Source of the DNA: an uncultured Oscillospiraceae bacterium
GTDB taxonomy: Bacteria; Bacillota; Clostridia; Oscillospirales; Acutalibacteraceae
Length of the DNA: 8,015 nucleotides
Assembly (NCBI GenBank): GCA_900555545.1
Contig: USLQ01000032.1
Coordinates: 1 to 8,015 of the forward strand
Direction: 5' to 3'
The notes under the pieces were generated by a model. It was not told the DNA's origin and made no database searches. It worked only from the letters and a program-made list of their open reading frames with translations. The translations under genes and the position numbers were made by a program. Of this stretch, positions 1 to 5,715 are shown piece after piece (within the stretch, counting starts at the first letter, position 1; every line of letters starts with the position of its first letter).

Positions 1-24
1 CAGCGCCCAATAAAATCGCTCCCT

Positions 25-81
25 AAAAAAGATTTTCCCGCAGCCTTTGGCCGGATACATTCCACAGGGCTGCGGGAAATC
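25..81 (-). terminator. Long-stem hairpin, candidate intrinsic terminator reading on the minus strand
   Basis: Positions 34-45 pair perfectly with 68-79 (12 bp, core CCCGCAGCC against GGCTGCGGG), and 31-32 with 80-81 can extend the stem past a one-base bulge at 33. The loop is 22 bases. Read on the minus strand the stem is followed directly by a run of six T (A25-30 on the plus strand), as in an intrinsic terminator. Read on the plus strand there is no T tract. No convincing minus-strand gene lies just upstream, so it may end read-through from the right, or be the far end of a structured RNA. The pairing is seen directly; the role is inferred. Confidence 0.5.
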
Positions 82-104
82 GGATGGGAATTTTAAAAGA
101 GCTC

Positions 105-134
105 TTGACAAAACACGTTTTAATATGTTAAAAT
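105..134 (+). promoter_or_regulatory. Sigma-A-type promoter of the tRNA-Ser pair
   Basis: A perfect -35 box TTGACA (105-110) and a -10 box TAAAAT (129-134) are separated by 18 bases, placing transcription start near 141, about ten bases before the first tRNA. This matches short-leader stable RNA promoters. No other promoter of similar quality is visible in this stretch. Confidence 0.8.
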
Positions 135-150
135 GAGTTTCGCATCACGT

Positions 151-239
151 GGAGAGATACCGAAGTGGTTATAACGGAACGGTCTTGAAAACCGTCGTAC
201 GGCAACGTACCGTGGGTTCGAATCCCACTCTCTCCGCCA
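151..239 (+). tRNA. tRNA-Ser (anticodon UGA)
   Basis: This is a class II tRNA with a long variable arm, 89 bases including the encoded CCA end (237-239). The acceptor stem GGAGAGA (151-157) pairs with TCTCTCC (229-235), with discriminator G at 236, as expected for serine. The anticodon stem ACGGT/ACCGT encloses loop CTTGAAA, giving anticodon TGA at 186-188. A variable arm (GTAC and GTAC around GGCAAC) and the T arm GGGTTCGAATCCC are clear. It decodes UCA and other UCN codons. It is the first gene of a two-tRNA transcript. Confidence 0.97.
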
Positions 240-280
240 ACCTGCACACAAATCCATATTTTTAATAATTTAGTTACCAT

Positions 281-371
281 GGAGAAGTACTCAAGTTGGT
301 GACGAGGCGCCCCTGCTAAGGGCGTAGGTCGGGAAACCGGCGCGGGAGTTCGAGTCTCCCCTTCTCCGCCA
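281..371 (+). tRNA. tRNA-Ser (anticodon GCU)
   Basis: This is a class II serine tRNA of 91 bases including encoded CCA (369-371). The acceptor stem GGAGAAG (281-287) pairs with CTTCTCC (361-367), with discriminator G at 368. The anticodon stem CGCCC/GGGCG (308-312, 320-324) encloses loop CTGCTAA, so the anticodon is GCT at 315-317, reading AGC and AGU. A long variable arm with GGTCGGGAAACCGG follows, then a T arm with GAGTTCGAGTCTC. It lies 41 bases after tRNA-Ser(UGA), has no promoter of its own that I can see, and is followed at once by a terminator, so the two are likely processed from one precursor. Confidence 0.97.
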
Positions 372-372
372 G

Positions 373-400
373 AAAAAAGCACGCTTTCGCGTGCTTTTTT
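373..400 (+). terminator. Intrinsic terminator of the tRNA-Ser transcript
   Basis: GCACGC (379-384) pairs with GCGTGC (389-394) around a TTTC loop, flanked by six A (373-378) and six T (395-400) that extend the stem and form the U tract. It begins one base after the CCA end of the second tRNA. The A run would let it work in both directions, but the tRNA transcript is the obvious client. Confidence 0.93.
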
Positions 401-402
401 CA

Positions 403-582
403 ATGAAATAAATCTCCGCGGGATTTGTGAAAGATGCCCGTGGCATATGCAATAGCTTACGCTATGAAATACACTGCGGTGTATGGGGATTTATTTCATT
501 TCATTTTCTGCGAAGCAGGAAATTTCATAATCCGTAGGATTCTTTCATATCGCACAGCAATATTTCATTCGATGTGTAATAC
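403..582. repeat. Intergenic array of small hairpins with ATGAAA / TTTCAT spacers
   Basis: At least seven short inverted repeats lie head to tail, each with a different stem: 411-425 (AATC..GATT), 434-446 (ATGCC/GGCAT), 452-465 (ATAGC/GCTAT), 469-484 (ATACAC/GTGTAT), 503-523 (stem around GAA, one G-T pair), 529-541 (AATCC/GGATT) and 547-563 (imperfect). The left part carries ATGAAA or GTGAAA between hairpins (403, 427, 464) and the right part TTTCAT (494, 499, 523, 543, 563), the last three exactly 20 bases apart. In addition 403-417 pairs with 485-499 over 15 bp with one G-T, which would close a cloverleaf-like fold over three hairpins and compete with the first hairpin. Similar arrays are, from memory, common between genes in gut clostridia. 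I cannot tell whether this is a small mobile repeat, an RNA element or a degenerated transposon end. Confidence 0.75.
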
Positions 583-685
583 TATTCGTTCTAAGTCTAC
601 TAAAACATTTTCCAAAACTGTGGTTTGAATAACTTTGCAGGAATTCAAAATTCTCTGCCAAAACCGCAAATATACTCTTTTTCAT
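545..685 (-). CDS. Possible 46-residue small protein, or repeat-derived spurious ORF
   Basis: An ATG at 685-683 opens a 46-codon frame ending in TGA at 547-545. The first two thirds lie outside the hairpin array; the last residues (MKYCCAI) are read from array units. A purine-rich GAGAG lies close before the ATG on the minus strand, a weak ribosome binding site. The residues are mixed, with Phe-rich stretches and two adjacent Cys, and show no signal peptide, membrane helix or domain that I recognise. The plus-strand frame through the same array (434-628) is also open, so openness is weak evidence here. It could be a real small gene carried by the repeat element, a decayed gene end, or chance. 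Confidence 0.2.
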   Translation of the reverse strand: MKKSIFAVLAENFEFLQSYSNHSFGKCFSRLRTNSITHRMKYCCAI

Positions 686-798
686 GTGGCTCTCACAAGT
701 TAAAAGCTACATTTTAAGAAATCGAAATGCAGGTTCTTCTATTTTTTAATCTTGAGCCCACTTTCAATCGGATCTCGTAACAATCGGATATCATCAGC
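583..798. other. AT-rich intergenic stretch with a short direct repeat
   Basis: Apart from the weak minus-strand ORF up to 685, I see no gene here. A 9-base direct repeat CAATCGGAT occurs at 765-773 and 781-789, 16 bases apart, close to the terminator that follows. No promoter with both boxes in good positions is apparent on either strand. The stretch may be the far part of the hairpin-array element or decayed sequence. Confidence 0.4.
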
Positions 799-831
799 AA
801 AAGCTCGCAGCATCAACAACTGCGAGCTTTT
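799..831. terminator. Bidirectional hairpin terminator, likely end of the rhamnose operon
   Basis: AAAAGCTCGCAG (799-810) pairs with CTGCGAGCTTTT (820-831) in a perfect 12-bp stem with a 9-base loop. On the minus strand it lies about 55 bases after the rhaD stop codon and has four T inside the stem end. On the plus strand the T run is five long. It therefore can end the rhamnose operon and block read-through from the left. It is the strongest terminator downstream of rhaD. Confidence 0.8.
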
Positions 832-855
832 TGTTTACATGAGAATTTTAAAACA

Positions 856-871
856 GATCTTGGGGAAGATC
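856..871 (-). terminator. Small hairpin just after rhaD, possible accessory terminator
   Basis: GATCTT (856-861) pairs with AAGATC (866-871) around GGGG. On the minus strand it is followed two bases later by TTTTAAAATT. The stem is only 6 bp and AT-containing, so on its own it would be a weak terminator. It may instead protect the 3' end of the operon transcript ahead of the stronger hairpin. Confidence 0.35.
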
Positions 872-885
872 GCGTTCAATGGGCG

Positions 886-1704
886 CTATTTCAAGCGGAG
901 GAAATCCTTCCGGTACGCAACGCCGAACGCCTCCGCAATCTCCTGCAACTGGTCGTCACGGATCGTATTGATGCGCGGACGGTTACAGGTGAGCATATAG
1001 ATTTGAGCAGCCTTCTCCACTGTCTCGATCAGGCCAAAGGTCTCATCCATCGTTCTGCCCGCTCCATAAATCCCGTGCATCCCCCAAATGACGAGGCGGT
1101 ATGTTCTCATCTTCTCCGCTGTGGCCTCTCCAATGGAATTGGTCCCGCAGAGCATCCAGGGCAGCACGCCCACACCGTCCGGGAAAACGACGATGCACTC
1201 CGTGCACATCTCCCAAAGCGTATGGGTCAACTCTTTTTCGTCCAGCGGATGGACATAGTTCATCGCCAGCGTATGGGTGGGATGGCTGTGCATCACAACC
1301 CGGTTCTCGGGATCCACGGACAGCCGCGCCATATGGCTCATCAGATGCGCGGGCAGTTCACTGGTAAACTTCCCCCCGTCGGAATATCCCCACAGCAGTT
1401 CGGCAGTCGTCCCGTCCTCCGCAATACGGATGATCCCGAGGTTGGTTGCCGGGTCGGACTGCACATTTTTAAAATATTTTCCCGTACCGGTGACGATAAA
1501 ATACTTCCCGACCAGCGGTTTTGCCTCAAATCCGGTGGGGATGGTTCGGAGGACGTGGTTTAAATCCAAATATTCCGCTACCTCCGCTTCCTCAAGCAGA
1601 TAGCTGATGTTCCCTCCGTTGCGCTCATCCCAGCCAAGCCGGTACATATTGGCCGTTGTATCACACATCTCTTTTACAAACGGAGCCGTTAAAATATCCT
1701 TCAT
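886..1704 (-). CDS. rhaD: L-rhamnulose-1-phosphate aldolase
   Basis: This class II, zinc-dependent cytoplasmic aldolase splits L-rhamnulose 1-phosphate into dihydroxyacetone phosphate and L-lactaldehyde, the last dedicated step of rhamnose breakdown. The 272 residues match the roughly 274 of the E. coli enzyme. Visible family marks are the phosphate-binding NGGNIS (29-34), VTGTGK (71-76), the catalytic Glu of TSELPAH (E116, matching E. coli E117), the zinc ligands H139 and H141 in MHSHPTH, and H210 in GMHG (matching H212). The ATG overlaps the rhaA stop as ATGA, with GGAGG (1712-1716) seven bases upstream, which fixes the start and implies coupling to rhaA. It is the last gene before two hairpins. 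No truncation or missing residue is seen. Confidence 0.96.
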   Translation of the reverse strand: MKDILTAPFVKEMCDTTANMYRLGWDERNGGNISYLLEEAEVAEYLDLNHVLRTIPTGFEAKPLVGKYFIVTGTGKYFKNVQSDPATNLGIIRIAEDGTTAELLWGYSDGGKFTSELPAHLMSHMARLSVDPENRVVMHSHPTHTLAMNYVHPLDEKELTHTLWEMCTECIVVFPDGVGVLPWMLCGTNSIGEATAEKMRTYRLVIWGMHGIYGAGRTMDETFGLIETVEKAAQIYMLTCNRPRINTIRDDQLQEIAEAFGVAYRKDFLRLK

Positions 1705-2936
1705 TGCCGTGCCTCCAAAATGTCTTTTTCATACTGATGCACTTCCGGCAGGTAATCCTCTGTCATCCCCTGCCGGTTCAAGTATTCGTTCCACACATCG
1801 CCAAAGGGCATCACTTTCATCTTTTCCTGAAGCACCATCAGGCCGGTGAAATCGCTGTTGTCCTGCATGGATCTCATCTGTTCATTCGGCTGGAGCAACG
1901 CAAAGAGCAACGCCTTCTGCACGCCGGTCACCCACGCGCTGATCCGGTTGATGGATGCATCAAAATAGTCTGTGGCGATAAACACGCGGTCAAGCGCATT
2001 GTTCCGGACAATCTCCTTGGCAATCTCTCGCGTTTCATCGTCAAAGAGCACCACATGGTCGGAATCCCAGCGCACCGGTCGGGTGACATGGAGCGCCAAG
2101 TGGTCGTGGAACAGCAGCATGCTGGATATCTTATCCGACACCAGCTCCGTCGGATGATAATGGCCGTTATCCATCAGCGGTGTAATCCCCTTCTCCGCTA
2201 CGTAATTCATGCAGAACTCCGCACTGCCGACGGTGTAGGATTCCAATCCGATTCCGAACACCTTGGACTCCAGACAGACAAATACCTTCTCTTTATCATA
2301 GGGGATGGACAGAATTTCGTCAAGGGACTGTTTGAACCGGCGGCGCGGCCCCAAGCGGTCTGCCGGAATATCCTTGTATCCATCCGGGATCCAGATATTC
2401 ATCACACACGGGATCCCCGTCTGCCCGGCAAAATACTGCGCGATCTCCAGGCAGCGCTTGCCGTGCTCTACCCAGAAAGTACGCACCGTTTCGTCCGGGG
2501 AAGAGAGCGTCAGGTTGTCCCGCACCATCGGATGCGAGAAAAATGTGGGATTAAAATCGATCCCCACGCCGTGCGCCTTTGCAAAATCCACCCACTTGGC
2601 AAAATGCTTTGGCTGGATCCGGTCTCGGTCAGCGAACTCCCCCTCTTCAAAAATGGCATAGCTCGCGTGTAGATTGAGCTTTTTGCGCCCTGGGATCAGG
2701 GAAAAAGCACGGTCCATATTGGCCATCAATTCCCTCGGGGTGCGCGCCTTGCCGGGATAGTTCCCAGTGGTCTGGATCCCGCCGGAGAGCGCCTCCTTCT
2801 GATCGAATCCCACCACATCGTCCCCCTGCCAGCAGTGGATCGACACGGGGATATCCTTTAATGTATCAAGAGCCCGCTCCGTATCCACGCCGCATTCGGC
2901 GTACAGCGCACGTGCGCTCTCATATCTGTGATTCAT
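1701..2936 (-). CDS. rhaA: L-rhamnose isomerase
   Basis: This cytoplasmic metal-dependent isomerase converts L-rhamnose to L-rhamnulose, the first step of the pathway. Its 411 residues are close to the 419 of E. coli RhaA, and the N-terminal SIHCWQGDDVVGF stretch (32-44) is characteristic. Every metal ligand known from the E. coli structure has a counterpart at a constant offset of eleven: E223, D256, H283 and D323 for the structural site; H259 (in DNGHYHPTE), D291 and D293 (in RWDSDHV) for the catalytic site. The ATG overlaps the rhaB stop by four bases (ATGA), and AAGGAGG (2944-2950) sits seven bases upstream inside rhaB. The gene is complete and unremarkable apart from the tight coupling on both sides. 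Confidence 0.98.
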   Translation of the reverse strand: MNHRYESARALYAECGVDTERALDTLKDIPVSIHCWQGDDVVGFDQKEALSGGIQTTGNYPGKARTPRELMANMDRAFSLIPGRKKLNLHASYAIFEEGEFADRDRIQPKHFAKWVDFAKAHGVGIDFNPTFFSHPMVRDNLTLSSPDETVRTFWVEHGKRCLEIAQYFAGQTGIPCVMNIWIPDGYKDIPADRLGPRRRFKQSLDEILSIPYDKEKVFVCLESKVFGIGLESYTVGSAEFCMNYVAEKGITPLMDNGHYHPTELVSDKISSMLLFHDHLALHVTRPVRWDSDHVVLFDDETREIAKEIVRNNALDRVFIATDYFDASINRISAWVTGVQKALLFALLQPNEQMRSMQDNSDFTGLMVLQEKMKVMPFGDVWNEYLNRQGMTEDYLPEVHQYEKDILEARQ

Positions 2937-4309
2937 ACAATGACCTCCTTCATGTGAAACGACGACTGAACCAGCGACCGCGCCGCGCCCAGACTCATCC
3001 CCTTATCCGCCATCAGCTGGGAGAGGATATTCCCGGTGGCCGTAGCCTCTTTGAGTCCCGTAAAAACGGGCTTGCCGGTGTATTGGGCTGTCAGCCGGTT
3101 CAGATAATCATCCTTACTCCCGCCGCCGGCAATCACGATCCGGTGGATCTGATTGCCGGTAAGCGATTCGATCTCCCGGACCGTCTCCGCATAGGCCGAT
3201 GCAAGGGAGTGATACGTGCAGTTGAGAATATCCCCCAGCCCGGCCTGCGACAAACCGGCAAGGCTCTCAATCACTTGGATCATGCTGTCCGGCGCGGTGA
3301 GCGACGGGTGATTGACATCAAAAATGCGGACGCATGCACTCCGCATGGCGAGTTGCATCATCTCATCATACGTCCGATTCCCGCATAGATCCCGGCGGAT
3401 ATTCTGGAACAGCCACGTACCCATGATATTTTTGAGCACCCGATACCGATGTTCAATGCCGCCCTCATTGGTAAAATTCCACTTGCGGCTTTGCGCTGAT
3501 ATGACAGGGACTTTGGACTCTGTCCCCACAAGGCTCCACGTACCCGAGGAGATGAACACCCCTGACTCATCCAGCGGGCAGGCGGCGACAGCGCTCGCCG
3601 TATCGTGGGAGGGACACACACGCACCAGCGCGTTGAATCCCGCCTCCTGCTGAAAAGATTGGCTGAAATCCCCCACCGGCGTTCCCGGCTCACAGAGCGG
3701 GGAAAACAGCCGGGACGGAATCCCGAGGCGTTCCAATATTTCGCCATCCCACTGCCCCTCCCGCGCATCGACCATGGCAGTGGTTGTGGCGTTTGTGTAC
3801 TCGTTTACCGCCCGGCCGGTCAGGCAATAGGCCAGATAGTCCGGGATCATCAGGAACCGCGCCGCACGATCCAACCGGCCGCTGTCCCGGTCGCAGCAGA
3901 GCTGATACAGGGTGTTGAAATCCTGCTTTTGGATCCCTGTACGCCTATAAAGGTCTGTAAAGGGCAGTTCCTTTTCAATCTCTTCTGGAATGTTTTTTGT
4001 CCGGCTGTTCCGGTAGGCATAGACCGGATCCATCCGCGCCCCCTCCCGGTCGAGCAGTACATAGTCGACGCCCCAGGTGTCAATGGCAACGGATACAGGC
4101 AGCCGCCCAAGCTGCGCGCATTTACGGATCCCGTTTTTCACTTCCCGGATCAGCGATTCCATATCCCATACAAGTCCGGAATCTGTCTGCTTTACGCCAT
4201 TGGGGAAGCGATAGATTTCCTCCAATCGAAGTGTTCCATCCTCCATCCATCCGAGGATATGCCGGCCACTGGAGGCGCCGATATCAATGGCAAGATAATA
4301 CTTTTTCAA
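2933..4309 (-). CDS. rhaB: L-rhamnulokinase (FGGY family)
   Basis: This ATP-dependent cytoplasmic kinase phosphorylates L-rhamnulose at C1 to give the RhaD substrate. It has 458 residues, slightly shorter than the 489 of E. coli RhaB. The two-domain FGGY layout is visible: phosphate-1 motif DIGASSGR (9-16), sugar-site DTWGVDY (77-83), catalytic base D236 in PSHDTASAV, phosphate-2 motif GTWSLVG (256-262) and the nucleotide-binding AGGGSKD (394-400). The start codon is TTG at 4309-4307, supported by a perfect AGGAGG five bases upstream and by the conserved residues starting immediately after; no ATG fits better. Only 25 bases separate it from the stop of the preceding gene. Its end overlaps rhaA. 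The order B-A-D is that of the enteric rhaBAD operon. Confidence 0.97.
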   Translation of the reverse strand: MKKYYLAIDIGASSGRHILGWMEDGTLRLEEIYRFPNGVKQTDSGLVWDMESLIREVKNGIRKCAQLGRLPVSVAIDTWGVDYVLLDREGARMDPVYAYRNSRTKNIPEEIEKELPFTDLYRRTGIQKQDFNTLYQLCCDRDSGRLDRAARFLMIPDYLAYCLTGRAVNEYTNATTTAMVDAREGQWDGEILERLGIPSRLFSPLCEPGTPVGDFSQSFQQEAGFNALVRVCPSHDTASAVAACPLDESGVFISSGTWSLVGTESKVPVISAQSRKWNFTNEGGIEHRYRVLKNIMGTWLFQNIRRDLCGNRTYDEMMQLAMRSACVRIFDVNHPSLTAPDSMIQVIESLAGLSQAGLGDILNCTYHSLASAYAETVREIESLTGNQIHRIVIAGGGSKDDYLNRLTAQYTGKPVFTGLKEATATGNILSQLMADKGMSLGAARSLVQSSFHMKEVIV

Positions 4310-4314
4310 AATGG

Positions 4315-4320
4315 CCTCCT
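4315..4320 (-). promoter_or_regulatory. Ribosome binding site of rhaB, supports a TTG start
   Basis: AGGAGG on the minus strand lies five bases before the TTG at 4309-4307. A full-strength site probably offsets the weak start codon, and decides the start because the nearest in-frame ATG falls after the conserved N-terminal motif. Confidence 0.85.
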
Positions 4321-4334
4321 GTTATTCTTATAAA

Positions 4335-5714
4335 TTATTGTCCACACTCAAATACGAACCTTTTGTAACGGCGCAGGGGATATGTTCTTGCACCCTTTAC
4401 CTCCAATACCAGATGGAACACTCCGGTCCCGAAAAAGCCGATTGATACACGTGCTGTATTTTCTCCCGTCAGGTGTGTTTTCTCAAGGACATTGTCAGTC
4501 TCCGGATACCAGAACCACCGGAATTCCAGCGACACGCCATCTGGACTTTTCGAATTGCCGGCATCTAACACAATGGTATCTCCTGATCTCACCTGAATCC
4601 TCTCTGGCGCATTCACCCGAACCACTGGCGCATGGGAACACTGTATAAATTTATCGGTGAGTGTCCACTCCATCCGTGCAGCAAAATCATACTGAAAGCC
4701 GCTTCTCCAGCGCCACAGGCTCGCCTGTGGACTATGATGCATTACGCCATCGCGTCCCAATACGTCATCTGCTTCCCCCACCCAAACTGGTGTACCCTCC
4801 GGTGAAACAACCTGCCTATACCTTCCTGACCAACCACCATAATCCGGGCGCTCAGGAACATTCAAACCGTTCGGTATCAGACCCAAAAACGCCGGTGTAT
4901 CCCCTTCCATGATAAAAACTGTTTTTGGATATTGTCTGCCAAGCGGACCTTTGGAACGGATATATTTTTTGAGCCACTGCGCACTGATCATGTCCGTATC
5001 CGCACCAGCAAATCCACCGGGGCGGATACCATCCTCACTACCGTGTCGATTCCTATCCGCCGAAATTCCCGGCCAAACTGCCCGAAAATAATCTTTTGCG
5101 CCCGAAACCGTTCCATCAGAAGGAGTGACAATATAGAACAGACGATTCCCGTACTGCTCACGGATCCATTTAGCGCTGTTATCTTGATCGGAAATGGAGT
5201 GAATGCGAATTTTGGATAGAAAGGCGTTCAATTCCAAAAGGCTGCGGGTTTGACCAACCTGCCAGATTGCTTGAGCCAGAGTATTTGCTCCGCCCCATAG
5301 GCCAATCCATACCGGGCGTGGATCCGGATCATCAACTGCCTCTATGATCCGACGCACACCGGGATTATCCATGTATTTTTCCCCTGCAAAACCGTCCCCA
5401 GGTGCCCGGCCATAGGATGGAATTCCCAAACACAGGATCTTTTTTAGCCGCTCCATGCTGGGATACCCATCACTATGGCAATCTAAATTAGGTTTTACCG
5501 CACCGTAGGCTTTCAAAATCCTCCTGACCAATGCAAGCGCGCGTTTCCCACCGCCTTTTTTCACAAAGCAGGAGCTGCAAAGAATAATCCCTTCCAGGTC
5601 AATCTCATTGGTGTAAAGCAACAAACGGATCAGGCTCTGAATATCGTCCTTTTCCGCCCAAGGGAGATAGCTTGGGTTGATATCGGTCAATACGATGTAT
5701 CGATTTTTTTCCAC
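4335..5714 (-). CDS. Sde182/DUF1593-family protein, nucleoside-hydrolase-like domain plus Ig-like C-terminus
   Basis: I recognise this as the family of Saccharophagus Sde_0182 (nucleoside-hydrolase-like domain, Pfam DUF1593, with a beta-sandwich C-terminal domain). Numbered from the GTG start (459 residues), marks include IVLTDI with the acidic EKDDIQSLIRLLLY stretch (about 7-34), an ISDQD segment (174-178), EGDTPAFLGLIPNG (270-283), YGGWSGRY (292-299), and a beta-rich Ig-like tail (about 361-446). Its reaction and substrate are not known to me; the nucleoside hydrolase resemblance does not prove that activity. No signal peptide or membrane segment is visible, so it appears cytoplasmic. An ATG 27 bases upstream is open, but AAGGAG lies between it and the GTG, so GTG at 5714-5712 is preferred. 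One base separates it from the rhamnosidase stop. Its GC content is visibly lower than that of the rhamnosidase and rhaB lines I counted. Confidence 0.85.
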   Translation of the reverse strand: MEKNRYIVLTDINPSYLPWAEKDDIQSLIRLLLYTNEIDLEGIILCSSCFVKKGGGKRALALVRRILKAYGAVKPNLDCHSDGYPSMERLKKILCLGIPSYGRAPGDGFAGEKYMDNPGVRRIIEAVDDPDPRPVWIGLWGGANTLAQAIWQVGQTRSLLELNAFLSKIRIHSISDQDNSAKWIREQYGNRLFYIVTPSDGTVSGAKDYFRAVWPGISADRNRHGSEDGIRPGGFAGADTDMISAQWLKKYIRSKGPLGRQYPKTVFIMEGDTPAFLGLIPNGLNVPERPDYGGWSGRYRQVVSPEGTPVWVGEADDVLGRDGVMHHSPQASLWRWRSGFQYDFAARMEWTLTDKFIQCSHAPVVRVNAPERIQVRSGDTIVLDAGNSKSPDGVSLEFRWFWYPETDNVLEKTHLTGENTARVSIGFFGTGVFHLVLEVKGARTYPLRRYKRFVFECGQ

Positions 5715-5715
5715 A

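Noticed and set aside
151..400. tRNA-Ser as the attachment site of an integrated element
   Set aside because: I found no direct repeat of a tRNA 3' end elsewhere in the window and no integrase gene, so the neighbouring hairpin array cannot be called a genomic island from this evidence.
128..403. Minus-strand 91-codon ORF across the tRNA pair
   Set aside because: It is the antisense of the two serine tRNAs. The peptide stretches GESGIRTHGT and GEGETRTP are the familiar false proteins produced wherever tRNA-Ser genes are translated in reverse.
403..582. CRISPR array
   Set aside because: The repeated unit is only six bases, the step is 20 bases, and the material between repeats is self-complementary, unlike spacers. 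No cas gene is near.
434..628. Plus-strand 64-codon ORF across the hairpin array
   Set aside because: It is mostly made of array hairpins and TTTCAT spacers, has no ribosome binding site, and carries no recognisable domain.
1003..1563. Plus-strand 186-codon ORF
   Set aside because: It is a shadow of rhaD, whose active-site residues are intact on the minus strand.
1656..2672. Plus-strand 338-codon ORF
   Set aside because: It is opposite rhaA, rich in His and Arg as expected of a reverse-frame shadow, with no domain that I recognise.
3605..4333. Plus-strand 242-codon ORF
   Set aside because: It lies opposite rhaB, which has every kinase motif; the shadow has no recognisable fold or start signal.
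4335..5714. Naming the Sde182-family gene a ribonucleoside hydrolase
   Set aside because: The resemblance is at fold level. The canonical nucleoside hydrolase N-terminal Asp cluster is altered, and the operon context does not point to nucleosides.
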